The notes: generated by a model not told the origin, from the letters alone. A stretch of 29,570 nt of DNA from JAKVCB01 sp963578605 (GCA_963578605.1 CAUZEA010000075.1:1-29570), one strand, 5' to 3'. Positions 16,501 through 25,693 are shown, counted from the first letter of the stretch. Translations and numbers: made by a program.

Positions 16501-18462
16501 CTACCCACGCCTTTTTTGGAATGCAGCGGTTTGAACGATAGCGTGGATCAACGTGCGAATTTTCCCCTGATTGCTTTCGAGCCTGTCGACAATCCGTTCG
16601 ACTGTCTGTCCATCATAATACGCCATGCCCCTACCGATCGCAAAGACAAGCATTTTTTCGGTAACACACCGATAGAAGTCCCGTCGCCGTTGGTGAACGA
16701 TGACCTGGGCAAGCTGCGCGGCATTTTCGAAAGGTTCTCCCGTAATCAGCTTACCTGTTGTATCGATCGGTCGTCCGCCGACGGTGTCGCGGTACATTCC
16801 CACGATGTTGTAATTCTCCAAGGCGAGCCCCAGGGGATCCATTCTGGCGTGGCACGAGGCGCACAGCGCGGCTTCGCGGTGCAACTGCATAAGCTCGCGC
16901 ATGGTGGCATCCTGGTTCTCGCCATGTTGCACCTGTTCCAATTCGGGGACATCTGGTGGCGCGGGAGCGGTCGGCGTGCCGAGGAAGTTGTCCAAAATAA
17001 ACAGTCCCCGTTTTACGGGTGAGGTGCGCTGGGGATTGGAGGTGACCAGCAGCAGGCTTGCGTGCGTAAGCATCCCACCTCGATGGGAGTCTTTGGGCAG
17101 GTCGACTTTGCGCATTTTCGAGCCTTCAACGCCTGCGATACCGTACAGTTGGGCCAGGTTGTCGTTGAGGAACGAGTAGTCTGCCACCAACAGTTCATCC
17201 AAGCTGCGGTTTTCCTCTACGACGTAGCCAAACAACATTTCCGTTTCGAGACGCATCACCGAGCGTGCTCTGTCGACGACACGTAATTCCAACTCGATTC
17301 CAGCCTGCTTTAATGCCCTTTTGCCGTTGATGTGCTTGCCAACGACATCCCGCGTTTGCAACCACTGCCCGACAAAGTTTTGCACGAACCTTTGGGACCG
17401 CTTATCGGTCAGCATTCGTTCGACTTCGTTCAGCAGGTTTGCACGCAATTCGCCTTGGGCGGCCAGTTGCGTCAGTTGGTCATCGGGCAGAGAACTCCAC
17501 AGGAAATATGACAAGCGCGATGCCAACGCGAATTCATCGAGCGGTACGACTTCGGTCGAACTGGTGGAAGTGGGCCAGGTCTCAGCCCGGTATAGGAAAC
17601 GGGGTGATGTTAAAACTGCCGTGGTGGCGTGGGCAACCGCTTCTTCAAACGAGGTGGTATGTGTGTGTTGTGCTTCCACCGCCAGGGTGACCAGGCGATC
17701 GAGTGTTGATTTTTTCACTGGCCGGCGGAATGCTTTGGAGGCCAGTCGTTTGAGAATTGCCCGCAGGTATTCCTGTTGTGCGGTTGGTTCTTGAGGAGGT
17801 GGTCCCTCGAAGAAAATGTGGCGATAACGAGACTCTGCTTCGGGGCTGCTGTCGGTTGTCGGTTGTTCGAGCGGGATCGCTTCCGCAGCGATTGCCTGGG
17901 CTGCCTTAAAATACTTTTCCAACAACAACGGCGAAAGACTCAGTACTTCCCCAATCGTGTCGAATCCGTATCCTGTATCGTCGGGTGGGAAATTTTCGGT
18001 GGTGTTGTACTCAACATCGAGCAGATCGAAGACCGTGTTACGATATTCCTCTCGGTTCAGCCTGCGGATCACGACATGACCCGGGTCGGGCTGATCGGGA
18101 TTGAGCTTGAACACGTAGTCTTCGATCCAACGCATGATTTGTCGCCGCTCTTGGAGCGACGGCTGGTTCGCATCGCTGGGCGGCATGATTCCACAGCGGA
18201 TATTCTGCCACACTGCGTGCCAGCGATCGTGTTCGGTCGAGGGGTCTTCGGTATTGCCCAACTGGTCGAGTGCGAGATTGCCCTCGTGACTGCCGTTGGC
18301 GTGGCAATCGAAGCAGAATTCTTCGAGCAGGGGGCGGAGTTGTTGCTCAAAGTTGGCCTGGGGTTCATCGGCATCGGTGGTCGAAGATTCACCCCGCAGT
18401 GAAACGGGGAACAAAATCCACGCTATCCACAAGAGCACCAACAACCGTACTTGAACTGCCAT
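16501..18462 (-). CDS. Planctomycete PSD3-PSD5-PSD4-PSCyt3-PSD2 protein (DUF1587/1595/1592/1588/1585)
   Basis: A 653-residue exported protein with a signal peptide at about 1-24 (LLVLLWIAWILFPVSLRG). Two CxxCH haem-c motifs are visible: Cys50-Cys53-His54 (CFDCH), with a possible axial Met in GIMPP at about 93, and CASCH at 534-538. Between and after them follow the planctomycete domains in order: PSD3 (RRLNREEYRNTVFDLL, about 133), PSD5 (about 245-285), PSD4 (LTSPRFLYRAE onwards), PSCyt3 (HRGGMLTHASLL to the second haem) and PSD2 (FYRCVTEKMLVFAIGR). ATG 18462 has AGGA 6 bases upstream. These proteins are thought to be periplasmic haem proteins, and each is normally paired with a DUF1552 gene, as here (34-base gap). 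Confidence 0.85.
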   Translation of the reverse strand: MAVQVRLLVLLWIAWILFPVSLRGESSTTDADEPQANFEQQLRPLLEEFCFDCHANGSHEGNLALDQLGNTEDPSTEHDRWHAVWQNIRCGIMPPSDANQPSLQERRQIMRWIEDYVFKLNPDQPDPGHVVIRRLNREEYRNTVFDLLDVEYNTTENFPPDDTGYGFDTIGEVLSLSPLLLEKYFKAAQAIAAEAIPLEQPTTDSSPEAESRYRHIFFEGPPPQEPTAQQEYLRAILKRLASKAFRRPVKKSTLDRLVTLAVEAQHTHTTSFEEAVAHATTAVLTSPRFLYRAETWPTSTSSTEVVPLDEFALASRLSYFLWSSLPDDQLTQLAAQGELRANLLNEVERMLTDKRSQRFVQNFVGQWLQTRDVVGKHINGKRALKQAGIELELRVVDRARSVMRLETEMLFGYVVEENRSLDELLVADYSFLNDNLAQLYGIAGVEGSKMRKVDLPKDSHRGGMLTHASLLLVTSNPQRTSPVKRGLFILDNFLGTPTAPAPPDVPELEQVQHGENQDATMRELMQLHREAALCASCHARMDPLGLALENYNIVGMYRDTVGGRPIDTTGKLITGEPFENAAQLAQVIVHQRRRDFYRCVTEKMLVFAIGRGMAYYDGQTVERIVDRLESNQGKIRTLIHAIVQTAAFQKRRG

Positions 18463-18774
18463 GCAATTCCTCGAATGGGGAAGCAACGCCCCGATCATTC
18501 CCAGTAGGCCTGTTGCTCTAGCGGCCGCTACCAGCTGCGGTTCCAACATCCAGCCAGCTGCAATCAACAACCGATTTCCAGGAAAGTTGCACCGGCTTTT
18601 GTCCAGGCTCGTGCCAATCTATTGATTGTAGTCATTTTCGAAAAGGTGTGCTGGTCCTATTTTTTCGCCAGCTGTTTTCGCCAGGCTCAATATTGGGTGG
18701 CGACGTCAGCAGCGGTCAGCTGCGATCGAGGAGACTGACAGTGACCGGCAATATGTCGGATTGTGTTGGCCGGT
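18463..18774. promoter_or_regulatory. Promoter region with four CAGCTG palindromes and a direct repeat
   Basis: This 312-base gene-free segment lies upstream of the PSD/DUF1552 unit. CAGCTG occurs at 18532-18537, 18555-18560, 18669-18674 and 18717-18722. A direct repeat TTTTCGCCAG (18662-18671, 18675-18684) and a TTTTCGAAAA palindrome (18635-18644) also lie here. No gene is supported. A regulator-binding role is inferred, and no core promoter with correct spacing was found. Confidence 0.35.
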
Positions 18775-20247
18775 TCAGGCGAGAATGCCTGTGACAACCT
18801 GACCGTGAACATCGGTCAAGCGAAAGTCGCGGCCCTGGAACCGAAACGTTTGTTTCTTGTGATCGACCCCTAGCAGGTAGAGCAGGGTGGCGTGCAAGTC
18901 GTGCACGTGAACGGGATCACGCACAATGTTGTAACAGACGTCATCCGTCTCGCCGTAGCTCATGCCGCCACGCACGCCACCACCTGTCAGCCAGATAGTA
19001 AAGCAGCGGGGATGGTGATCGCGGCCCGAGGCTGGGTCATCGAGCTTGCCCTGGGTGTAGACCGTCCGGCCAAATTCGCCACCCCATACGACCAGCGTAT
19101 CTTCCAGCAGTCCCCGTTGTTTGAGATCGGCAACCAGCGCAGCGCTGGCCTGGTCCGTGTCGCGGCATTGGTTGGTGAGGTGTTTGACAAGGAAGTCATG
19201 CTGATCCCACCCGATGTGAAATAGTTGCACGAACCGCACCCCGCGCTCTGCCATCCGTCGGGCCAGCAGGCAGTTGTAGGCGTAACTTCCTTTGCGGGTA
19301 ACTTCCGGCCCATACATGTCGAGAATGTGTTGGGGTTCGCCGGAAATATCGGTGAGTTCAGGTACCGACGCCTGCATGCGATAGGCCATTTCGTACTGCG
19401 CGATCCGCGTGCTGATTTCTGGATCCTGGGCCCGGTCCAGCTGAAGTTGATTCATTTTCGCCAGGTCGTCGAGCAACCGGCGGCGCTGCAGACGTGAAGT
19501 TCCTTGAGGATTGTTCAGAAAGAGAACCGGCTCGCCGGTCGAACGCAGCTTGACTCCCTGGTGGCTGGTTGGCAGGAATCCGGCCCCCCACAACCGGTCG
19601 AAGAGCGGCTGGGCATTGGGGCGACCCGAACCACGTGAGAGCATCACCACAAAAGCGGGCAGATCGCGGTTTTCACTGCCCAGACCATACGACAGCCAGG
19701 CGCCAATACTGGGTCGTCCCGGAATCTGCGAGCCGGTTTGAAAAAAGGTGATGCCGGGATCGTGGTTAATAGCCTCGGTGTGGAGCGAACGTACAAAGCA
19801 GAGATCGTCGGCAATTTTTTTGTGGTGTGGCAAAAGCTCGCTGAGCGTTGCCCCCGACTGGCCGACCCGTTCAAACGAGAAGGGCGACTTGGTTAAAGGA
19901 AAGCGATCCTGGATGGAGGTCATGGTGGTGAGCCGCTGTCCTTGCCGCACCTCGCCAGGGAGTTCGCTTCCATGAAGTTTTTCCAGGCGGGGTTTGTAGT
20001 CGAACAAATCCATCTGCGAGGGCGCACCCGATTGGAACAGGTAGATGACCCGTTTAGCACGCGGCGTTATTTGTTGAGTGTCGCTGAACTTTTGCAGTGA
20101 CGGGGTTTGCCCGGCTACCGTTGCCAGCCCTTCTTCTGTCAGGAGTGTCGACAGGGCAGCTGTTCCAATGCCGGCCGTCGCGCGGCCGAAGAACTGGCGA
20201 CGGTTGATGTTCAAGTGATGTTCGAGTAGGGGATGCAGTTTGGTCAT
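18775..20247 (-). CDS. DUF1501 protein, Tat-exported (planctomycete)
   Basis: A 490-residue DUF1501 protein with a Tat-type leader (RRQFFGR at 16-22, followed by a weak hydrophobic region). DUF1501 proteins share the alkaline-phosphatase/sulfatase-type fold. Conserved blocks seen are VIYLFQSGAPSQMDLFDYKP (about 69-88), VVWGGEFGRT (about 389-398), GRDHHPRCFTIWLTGGGVRGG (about 409-429) and HDLHATLLYLLG near the C-terminus. ATG 20247 lies 5 bases after the stop of the DUF1549/DUF1553 gene without a clear ribosome site, pointing to translational coupling. The DUF1549/1553 plus DUF1501 pair is one of the most repeated gene pairs in planctomycete genomes. The function is still undefined. Confidence 0.85.
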   Translation of the reverse strand: MTKLHPLLEHHLNINRRQFFGRATAGIGTAALSTLLTEEGLATVAGQTPSLQKFSDTQQITPRAKRVIYLFQSGAPSQMDLFDYKPRLEKLHGSELPGEVRQGQRLTTMTSIQDRFPLTKSPFSFERVGQSGATLSELLPHHKKIADDLCFVRSLHTEAINHDPGITFFQTGSQIPGRPSIGAWLSYGLGSENRDLPAFVVMLSRGSGRPNAQPLFDRLWGAGFLPTSHQGVKLRSTGEPVLFLNNPQGTSRLQRRRLLDDLAKMNQLQLDRAQDPEISTRIAQYEMAYRMQASVPELTDISGEPQHILDMYGPEVTRKGSYAYNCLLARRMAERGVRFVQLFHIGWDQHDFLVKHLTNQCRDTDQASAALVADLKQRGLLEDTLVVWGGEFGRTVYTQGKLDDPASGRDHHPRCFTIWLTGGGVRGGMSYGETDDVCYNIVRDPVHVHDLHATLLYLLGVDHKKQTFRFQGRDFRLTDVHGQVVTGILA

Positions 20248-20252
20248 GGCAA

Positions 20253-22376
20253 TTAACGTAACATGATGGTTTCGTCGAGATTCAACAGCAACAGCGCAAT
20301 TTGGGTCCAGGCTGCATGTTCCACCACCTGAATCCTGGGGGTGGGCTGCGACGCCCCGTGCGAGAGAAGGTCTTGGGCATCGGTGGTTCGGTCAGCGTAG
20401 TATTGGTGGTGATAGTCGAGCGCGGCACACAGTGTAGCGGTCTCGTCGCTGGTTGGAGGGCGACCGAGCAAGAGCTGCATTCCACGTTCGATTCTTCCCT
20501 GCGGTTCTGTTCCCCCTTCAGTGATCATGCGGCCTGCCAGTTGACGAGCTGCTTCGATATAGGTCGTGTTGTTCAGCAGCACCAGTGCCTGAAGTGGTGT
20601 ATTGGTGGTCGACAGGCCAACGGTGCACACGTTGCGATTGGGTGCATCGAATAATGTCATCGCAGGTGGTGGCACCGATCGCTTCCAAAAGGTGTAGATT
20701 GACCGGCGGTACAGGTTGAGGCCGCTGTCCACTTCGTAGTTCGAAGTACGGATGGTCCTGGGAAAGTCGTCCTGACTGCTGACTTCCTTCCACAACCCGG
20801 CTGGTTGATAAGGCCTGGTGGGTCGCCCACCGATCTTGTTGACCAGCAACCCACTGGCGGCCAGGGCCTGGTCACGGATCGCGAACGCAGTCAGCCGTTT
20901 CTGCGGGCCGCGGGCGAGGAGACGATTTTCGGGATCGTGGGTACGGTGCCACGAACTCGCGAGAGATGACTGGCGATAGCTGGCCGAGTTGACGATCAGC
21001 CGAATGAGCTGTTTGAGATCCCAGCCATTTTCGCTGAACTGGACTGCCAGCCAGTCGAGTAATTCTGGATGGCTGGGGCGCTCACCCCGCACGCCAAAGT
21101 CTTCAGCCGTTTTGACGATTCCGGTTCCAAACAGGTTTTGCCAAAGACGATTGACCGTAACTCGTCCCAAGAGAGGATGGTTGCCGGTCGTGAGCCACTG
21201 GGCCAGGCCGAGACGATTGCGGGAGGCATCCGGCAGGAGCGAGGGGAGAATTGCCGGTGTGTTGGCGTCGATCTGGGCGCCGCGCTGCTGGTAATTACCC
21301 CGGTTGAGCAGGAAAGCTGGCCGCCGCTCACCACGTTCCCGCATGATCATGACTGCTGGTGCCGTTTTTACGATAGCCTCGATCTGTTGCTCAATTTCTT
21401 GTTGCCGATTCGCCAGAATATCTTCGGTTGCTGAGGTTGCCTGGTGTTTGGCAACGGTTTCGAGATCGGCGCGGAGGTTCGCCAACTCTACGCGCTGGTC
21501 AACATTCGGATACCGCAGGATTGGTTTGCTGTAAGGGAACTGGTGCAGCCCCTCAGGATCGACTCCTGGATCTTCGCCGTTATTGAGGAAGGCAAACAGC
21601 CCATAAAAATCGGCCATCGTAACAGGGTCAAACTTATGGTCGTGGCAGCGGGCGCAACCCACCGTAAGTCCCATGAAGACGGTCGATACGGTTTCGACCC
21701 GGTCAACCGTGTTCTCGACGTAAAATTCTTCATCGATCGAGCCATATTCGGCATTCAAACGATGCAGTCGAAGGAAACAAGTGGCCAAAATTTGTTCGTC
21801 GGATGCACCAGGCAAAAGGTCACCGGCAAGTTGCGCGGTCACGAATTGATCAAAGGGCATGTTTTCGTTCAGGGCAGTGATGACCCAAGTCCGCCACGGA
21901 TAGACCGAGCGGAAAAAGTCATGTTGAAAACCAGAGGTGTCCGCGTAACGGGCTGCCTGCAGCCACGGCAGGGCCAGGTGTTCGCCGAAGCGGGGTGAGT
22001 CCAACAGCCGGTCGACAAGATGTTCGTAGGCATCCGGGCGGTTATCAAGCAGGAAATCCGTCACTTCCGTGGGAGTGGGGGGTAGCCCGGTCAGGTCCAG
22101 CGAAACACGCCGGATGAGGGTGCGACGATCGGCTGTGAGCGCGGGCCGCAGGCCAGCTTGTTCGAGCTTTGCCAGGACAAAATAATCAATCGGGTTGCGG
22201 ACCCATGATTCGAGTTGAACCGCTGGCAGTGGGGGGCGTTGGGGTGGTAGGAAAGACCAGTGACTGGTCGCGGGATCGGTCTCGTTACAGCAGGCGGGTG
22301 GAAGACTGAAGGCCGTCAGTGCGCCAAAGACAATGCCTGCAATAACTACGGCACCAGTAGAATACAAGAGCTTCAC
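20253..22376 (-). CDS. DUF1549/DUF1553 (PSCyt2/PSD1) planctomycete protein without the N-terminal PSCyt1 domain
   Basis: A 707-residue exported protein with a hydrophobic leader (about 5-28). The PSCyt2/DUF1549 domain (about 58-265) contains RRTLIRRVSLDLTGLPPTP and a haem-c-like motif, GCARCHDHKFDP with CARCH at 241-245. The PSD1/DUF1553 domain (about 390-660) contains NRLWQNLFGTGIV and LFDAPNRNVC. Many relatives start with an extra PSCyt1 haem domain. Here the DUF1549 part begins right after the leader, so that domain is absent. The start is GTG 22376 with GAGGAAAA 9 bases upstream. It is the first gene of a unit with the DUF1501 gene. A role in extracellular or periplasmic electron transfer or carbohydrate use is proposed for such proteins but unproven. 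Confidence 0.85.
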   Translation of the reverse strand: MKLLYSTGAVVIAGIVFGALTAFSLPPACCNETDPATSHWSFLPPQRPPLPAVQLESWVRNPIDYFVLAKLEQAGLRPALTADRRTLIRRVSLDLTGLPPTPTEVTDFLLDNRPDAYEHLVDRLLDSPRFGEHLALPWLQAARYADTSGFQHDFFRSVYPWRTWVITALNENMPFDQFVTAQLAGDLLPGASDEQILATCFLRLHRLNAEYGSIDEEFYVENTVDRVETVSTVFMGLTVGCARCHDHKFDPVTMADFYGLFAFLNNGEDPGVDPEGLHQFPYSKPILRYPNVDQRVELANLRADLETVAKHQATSATEDILANRQQEIEQQIEAIVKTAPAVMIMRERGERRPAFLLNRGNYQQRGAQIDANTPAILPSLLPDASRNRLGLAQWLTTGNHPLLGRVTVNRLWQNLFGTGIVKTAEDFGVRGERPSHPELLDWLAVQFSENGWDLKQLIRLIVNSASYRQSSLASSWHRTHDPENRLLARGPQKRLTAFAIRDQALAASGLLVNKIGGRPTRPYQPAGLWKEVSSQDDFPRTIRTSNYEVDSGLNLYRRSIYTFWKRSVPPPAMTLFDAPNRNVCTVGLSTTNTPLQALVLLNNTTYIEAARQLAGRMITEGGTEPQGRIERGMQLLLGRPPTSDETATLCAALDYHHQYYADRTTDAQDLLSHGASQPTPRIQVVEHAAWTQIALLLLNLDETIMLR

Positions 22377-22593
22377 GCGACGGTTTTCCTCTGCGGGCGG
22401 TCACTAAGGGGAGCAATGGATAGACCCGTTTTGATGGAAGGCTGGGCTTTGCCTCTGTTCTATTTTCGGGTGTAAATGGCAAACGGGCAACTTCTGGGGG
22501 AGCGAACGACCGGTTCGCCTGGTTGGACTTACCCCTGTTTTGTGGCTTGTAACGAAAATTGACCTGGAACGGTGACTTTTGACATTGACCGGT

Positions 22594-22619
22594 CGGAGTA
22601 GAGATTCGGAGTAGAGATT
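22594..22619. repeat. Tandem duplication of CGGAGTAGAGATT
   Basis: Two perfect head-to-tail 13-base copies (22594-22606, 22607-22619) in the divergent intergenic region. They could be replication slippage or a pair of binding sites. Confidence 0.6.
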
Positions 22620-22873
22620 AGGTCAGGCTCCCTTGGCGAGAAAGGTGGGCCCTTGCCATTGCGCACTTTCGGGCGACGGGTGAGGGTAGGTTTTGTCCGC
22701 TGGCCCGAACCCATGGCAGGGTTGTCAGCAGGCAGGCGGTTCCTCCCGCTATGAGTCCAGGCGATTTCAGCACGAGGTTTCACCGACGCGGTGACCAGGG
22801 ACGCAGACTTCCCCCACCCTTGATGTACAATTGCGGCAGGTACGTTTGCCGATTCAAAAGTCGGTGTCCAGCG

Positions 22874-22907
22874 TGGTTGAGTCCAGTGTCATGGTTGAGT
22901 CCAGTGT
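22874..22907. repeat. Tandem duplication of TGGTTGAGTCCAGTGT, upstream of ggt
   Basis: Two perfect 16-base copies (22874-22889, 22892-22907) separated by CA, giving an 18-base period, lie about 30 bases before the ggt start codon in the presumed 5' leader. Confidence 0.6.
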
Positions 22908-22936
22908 TAGGGCACCACCGTCGGGAGAAGAAGAAA

Positions 22937-24625
22937 TTGAGAATAAAAATCACGTCACTTGCAGTGGCCTGTGCATTGACCTTTGCCGGACCAGTCCATG
23001 CCGGATCGGTGCCTGCGCGAGCGGCCAACGGCATGGTTGTTTGCGAGGAAGCGATTGCCGCTCAAGTGGGTATCGAGGCCATGCAAAACGGTGGTAATGC
23101 CATCGATGCTGCAGTCGCTACTGCTTTCGCACTGGCCGTAACACTCCCGACCGCTGGCAACATTGGTGGGGGTGGATTTTTGGTCTATCGGCCTGCAACA
23201 GGCGAACCCGTGGCCTACGACTTTCGGGAGATCGCGCCGGCCGCCGCTACGCCCGACATGTGGCTCAACGGCGGCGTGTACGATCCTGCGCGGCACCACC
23301 AGAGCCACCTGGCCGTTGGAGTGCCAGGTACGGTTGCCGGGTTGTACCTGGCCTGGAGTGAGAACGGGAAACTTCCCTGGGAACGATTGGTCGCCCCCGC
23401 TATCGCCTTGGCCAGCGACGGGTTTGAAGTGACCGACGGTTTGGCGCGATCGCTCAAAAAGGCGTTGCCTCGGTTGAAAAAATACCCTGCATCGGTAGCC
23501 CAATTCACCAAAGGAGGAACACCCTATGAAGCGGGAGAGATCTTGAAGCAACCGGAGCTTGCAAAAACGCTGAAGCGGATTGCCGAAGATGGCCCAGCCG
23601 GATTTTACGAAGGCGAAACTGCGGAGTTGCTGGTTCAGGAAATGCAGGCTGGTGGTGGAATCATCACGAAGGATGATCTTAAGAGGTATGTTGCCCGGAA
23701 ACGGCTACCCATTCGCGGGAACTACCGTGGCTATGAAATCATTTCGATGCCCCCGCCCAGCTCCGGCGGCGTGACGCTGGTGGAAATGCTGAACATCCTG
23801 GAAGGGTATGATTTGGCCGGGGCTGGTTTTGGATCCGCACGCAATATTCACCGTTATGTCGAAGCAATGCGGCGGGCTTATGAAGATCGGGCCCAGTATC
23901 TTGGCGATCCCGATGCGAATCCCCAAATGCCCATCCAGAAACTCACCTCCAAGCATTACGCCAAACGTTTGCGAAACACGATTGCCGAAAGCCGGGCCTC
24001 GAAATCGGCTCCTGACAAATTTGACTGGCGGGTCCAAAGTCCCAACACCACGCATCTCTCCGTTGTCGATTCCCAGCGGAATGCCGTGGCGCTGACCTAT
24101 ACGCTGGAACAGGGATATGGATCGGCGATTGTCGTGCCGGGAGCCGGTTTTCTGCTTAACAATGAAATGGGCGATTTCAATCCAGCCCCTGGCTTGACCA
24201 ATGACGAAGGACTCATCGGTACCGATCCCAATCTGACCGCACCGGGCAAGCGCATGCTGTCGAGTATGACGCCCACGATCATAGCCAAAGACGGCCAGCC
24301 TTTTATGGTGACCGGAACTCCCGGGGGGCGTACGATCATTAACACGGTACTGCAGACGATTCTCAATGTGGTTGACTTTGGGATGAATGCCCAGGAAGCG
24401 GTCGATGCCGGACGTATCCACCATCAGTGGTTGCCAGATGAAGTGTGGTTCGAGCGATTCAGCCTGTCCCCAGATACGGTTGAAATTCTCAAAGGCCTTG
24501 GACATACCGTTGTGGAGAAAAGGTGGCCATCGGCCGCGCAGGTGATTGTGGTGGATCGTGACCACAGAACCCTGGAGGGGGGATTTGACAAGCGCGTTCC
24601 CGACGGTGCTGCTGTCGGCTACTGA
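22937..24625 (+). CDS. ggt: Gamma-glutamyltransferase (gamma-glutamyltranspeptidase)
   Basis: A 562-residue exported Ntn-hydrolase that cleaves or transfers gamma-glutamyl groups from glutathione and other gamma-glutamyl peptides. The precursor self-cleaves before the nucleophile Thr371 in NTTHLSVVD, giving a large (about 24-370) and a small (371-562) subunit. Other family marks are NGGNAIDAAVATAFAL (51-66), PPPSSGGVT (about 272-280) and GTPGGRTIINTVLQ (about 460-473). I place the start at TTG 22937, which gives a normal signal peptide (MRIKITSLAVACALTFAGPV, cut near HA-GS) and GGGAG about 9 bases upstream. The frame is open back to 22751, but that stretch is not family-like. It works in the periplasm. 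Confidence 0.9.
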   Translation: MRIKITSLAVACALTFAGPVHAGSVPARAANGMVVCEEAIAAQVGIEAMQNGGNAIDAAVATAFALAVTLPTAGNIGGGGFLVYRPATGEPVAYDFREIAPAAATPDMWLNGGVYDPARHHQSHLAVGVPGTVAGLYLAWSENGKLPWERLVAPAIALASDGFEVTDGLARSLKKALPRLKKYPASVAQFTKGGTPYEAGEILKQPELAKTLKRIAEDGPAGFYEGETAELLVQEMQAGGGIITKDDLKRYVARKRLPIRGNYRGYEIISMPPPSSGGVTLVEMLNILEGYDLAGAGFGSARNIHRYVEAMRRAYEDRAQYLGDPDANPQMPIQKLTSKHYAKRLRNTIAESRASKSAPDKFDWRVQSPNTTHLSVVDSQRNAVALTYTLEQGYGSAIVVPGAGFLLNNEMGDFNPAPGLTNDEGLIGTDPNLTAPGKRMLSSMTPTIIAKDGQPFMVTGTPGGRTIINTVLQTILNVVDFGMNAQEAVDAGRIHHQWLPDEVWFERFSLSPDTVEILKGLGHTVVEKRWPSAAQVIVVDRDHRTLEGGFDKRVPDGAAVGY

Positions 24626-24794
24626 CAACCGTTGCAGCACGCGGGCACTTCCAAATCCGTGGCCCCCGATGCAGGTAATCGCTTTACCGAGAGGGGCTTG
24701 GGGCCTTGGAGTCGGCAGGTTATAACTACGACGTTTTCAGCCTCGCAGTTTATCTTCAGCCTTACACGGTTTTCAGGAAGTCGAAAATAACGTC

Positions 24795-25592
24795 ATGTCA
24801 GATCAAGAATCTCAGCAGAGGGGCCAATTTACGGGAAAGGTTGCCGTGGTGACCGGCGCCAGTTTGGGAATTGGTCGGGCAACGGCACTTGCTTTGGGCC
24901 AGGCCGGTGCCAAGGTCGTCGTCAATTACCGTTCGAGTGAGGAAAAAGCCGACGAAGTTGTGGCGGCAATTGGGGAAATGGGATCCCAAGCCGTCAAGCA
25001 CCAGGCCGATGTTGCCGATCAACAGAGTGTTGAGCAGCTGGTGGCGCGGGCTCAAGAGGAATTTGGTCGTCTCGACATTGCCATCAGCAATGCAGCATAC
25101 AGCGCCCGCGAGCCATTCACCGAAGCCAACATGGATGAGTTTCGTCGCTCGGTCGATGTGACCATGTGGGGCGCTTTTTACCTGGTCCGCGCTGCTTCCC
25201 AGCAGATGATCAAAAACGGCGATCCAGGCTCAATCGTGGTGGTAAGCTCACCCCACGCATTTATTCCTTTCCCTAATGCGATGGCTTACAACATGTCGAA
25301 GGCAGCTATCGAACAGATGGCCAAAACTGCGGCCACGGAACTGGTTGAGCACAAAATTCGGATCAATCTATTTCAGCCTGGCTGGATCGATACCCCGGGA
25401 GAACGTCACTTTGCCACCGACGAAGAGTTGCGGACGTTAGCCCACACAAGAATCCCCATGGGTCGGCTTGGAACGCCAGAGGAAATTGCCAAGGGAATCA
25501 TTTTTCTGGCAGATCCGGTTCACGAATACATGACCGGTTCAACGCTGCTTTTAGACGGTGGTTTTTGTCTGCCGTGGAATTTCAGGAAGTAA
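24795..25592 (+). CDS. Short-chain dehydrogenase/reductase (glucose 1-dehydrogenase-like)
   Basis: A 265-residue classical SDR with cofactor motif TGASLGIG (20-27), SNAA (98-101), catalytic Ser152 (SSPHAF) and Tyr165-xxx-Lys169 (YNMSK). The C-terminal GSTLLLDGGFCLPW is normal for the glucose 1-dehydrogenase/3-oxoacyl reductase group. The start ATG 24795 has TCAGGAAGTCG about 12 bases upstream, which is somewhat long spacing. It lies 169 bases after ggt and is convergent with the Kbl gene, so it is probably transcribed alone. The Arg45-Ser46 after the second strand hints at NADP(H) use. The substrate is unknown. Confidence 0.85.
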   Translation: MSDQESQQRGQFTGKVAVVTGASLGIGRATALALGQAGAKVVVNYRSSEEKADEVVAAIGEMGSQAVKHQADVADQQSVEQLVARAQEEFGRLDIAISNAAYSAREPFTEANMDEFRRSVDVTMWGAFYLVRAASQQMIKNGDPGSIVVVSSPHAFIPFPNAMAYNMSKAAIEQMAKTAATELVEHKIRINLFQPGWIDTPGERHFATDEELRTLAHTRIPMGRLGTPEEIAKGIIFLADPVHEYMTGSTLLLDGGFCLPWNFRK

Positions 25593-25693
25593 GCTCGTTG
25601 GCTGAAAAATTCTTGCGGGAACAAAAAGTTGATCGCAGCCTGTGTGTTTAGAGGGTTGCGCAGGATGGTCTTTACGATGGGGGCCAGCCGTTT

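Larger units (their letters stand above)
22377..22936. other. Divergent intergenic region between the DUF1549 gene and ggt, with short tandem repeats
   Basis: The 560 bases hold no supported gene. A long minus-strand frame (22529-22783) has no domain or start signal. The segment includes two tandem duplications (22594-22619 and 22874-22907) and a 7-base inverted repeat TTCGGGC/GCCCGAA (22668-22674, 22703-22709). It must carry promoters in both directions. Confidence 0.5.

Noticed and set aside
22529..22783. Minus-strand frame of 84 codons between the DUF1549 gene and ggt
   Set aside because: No recognisable protein features, rich in Pro/Arg/Ser, no plausible start signal, and it spans tandem repeats.
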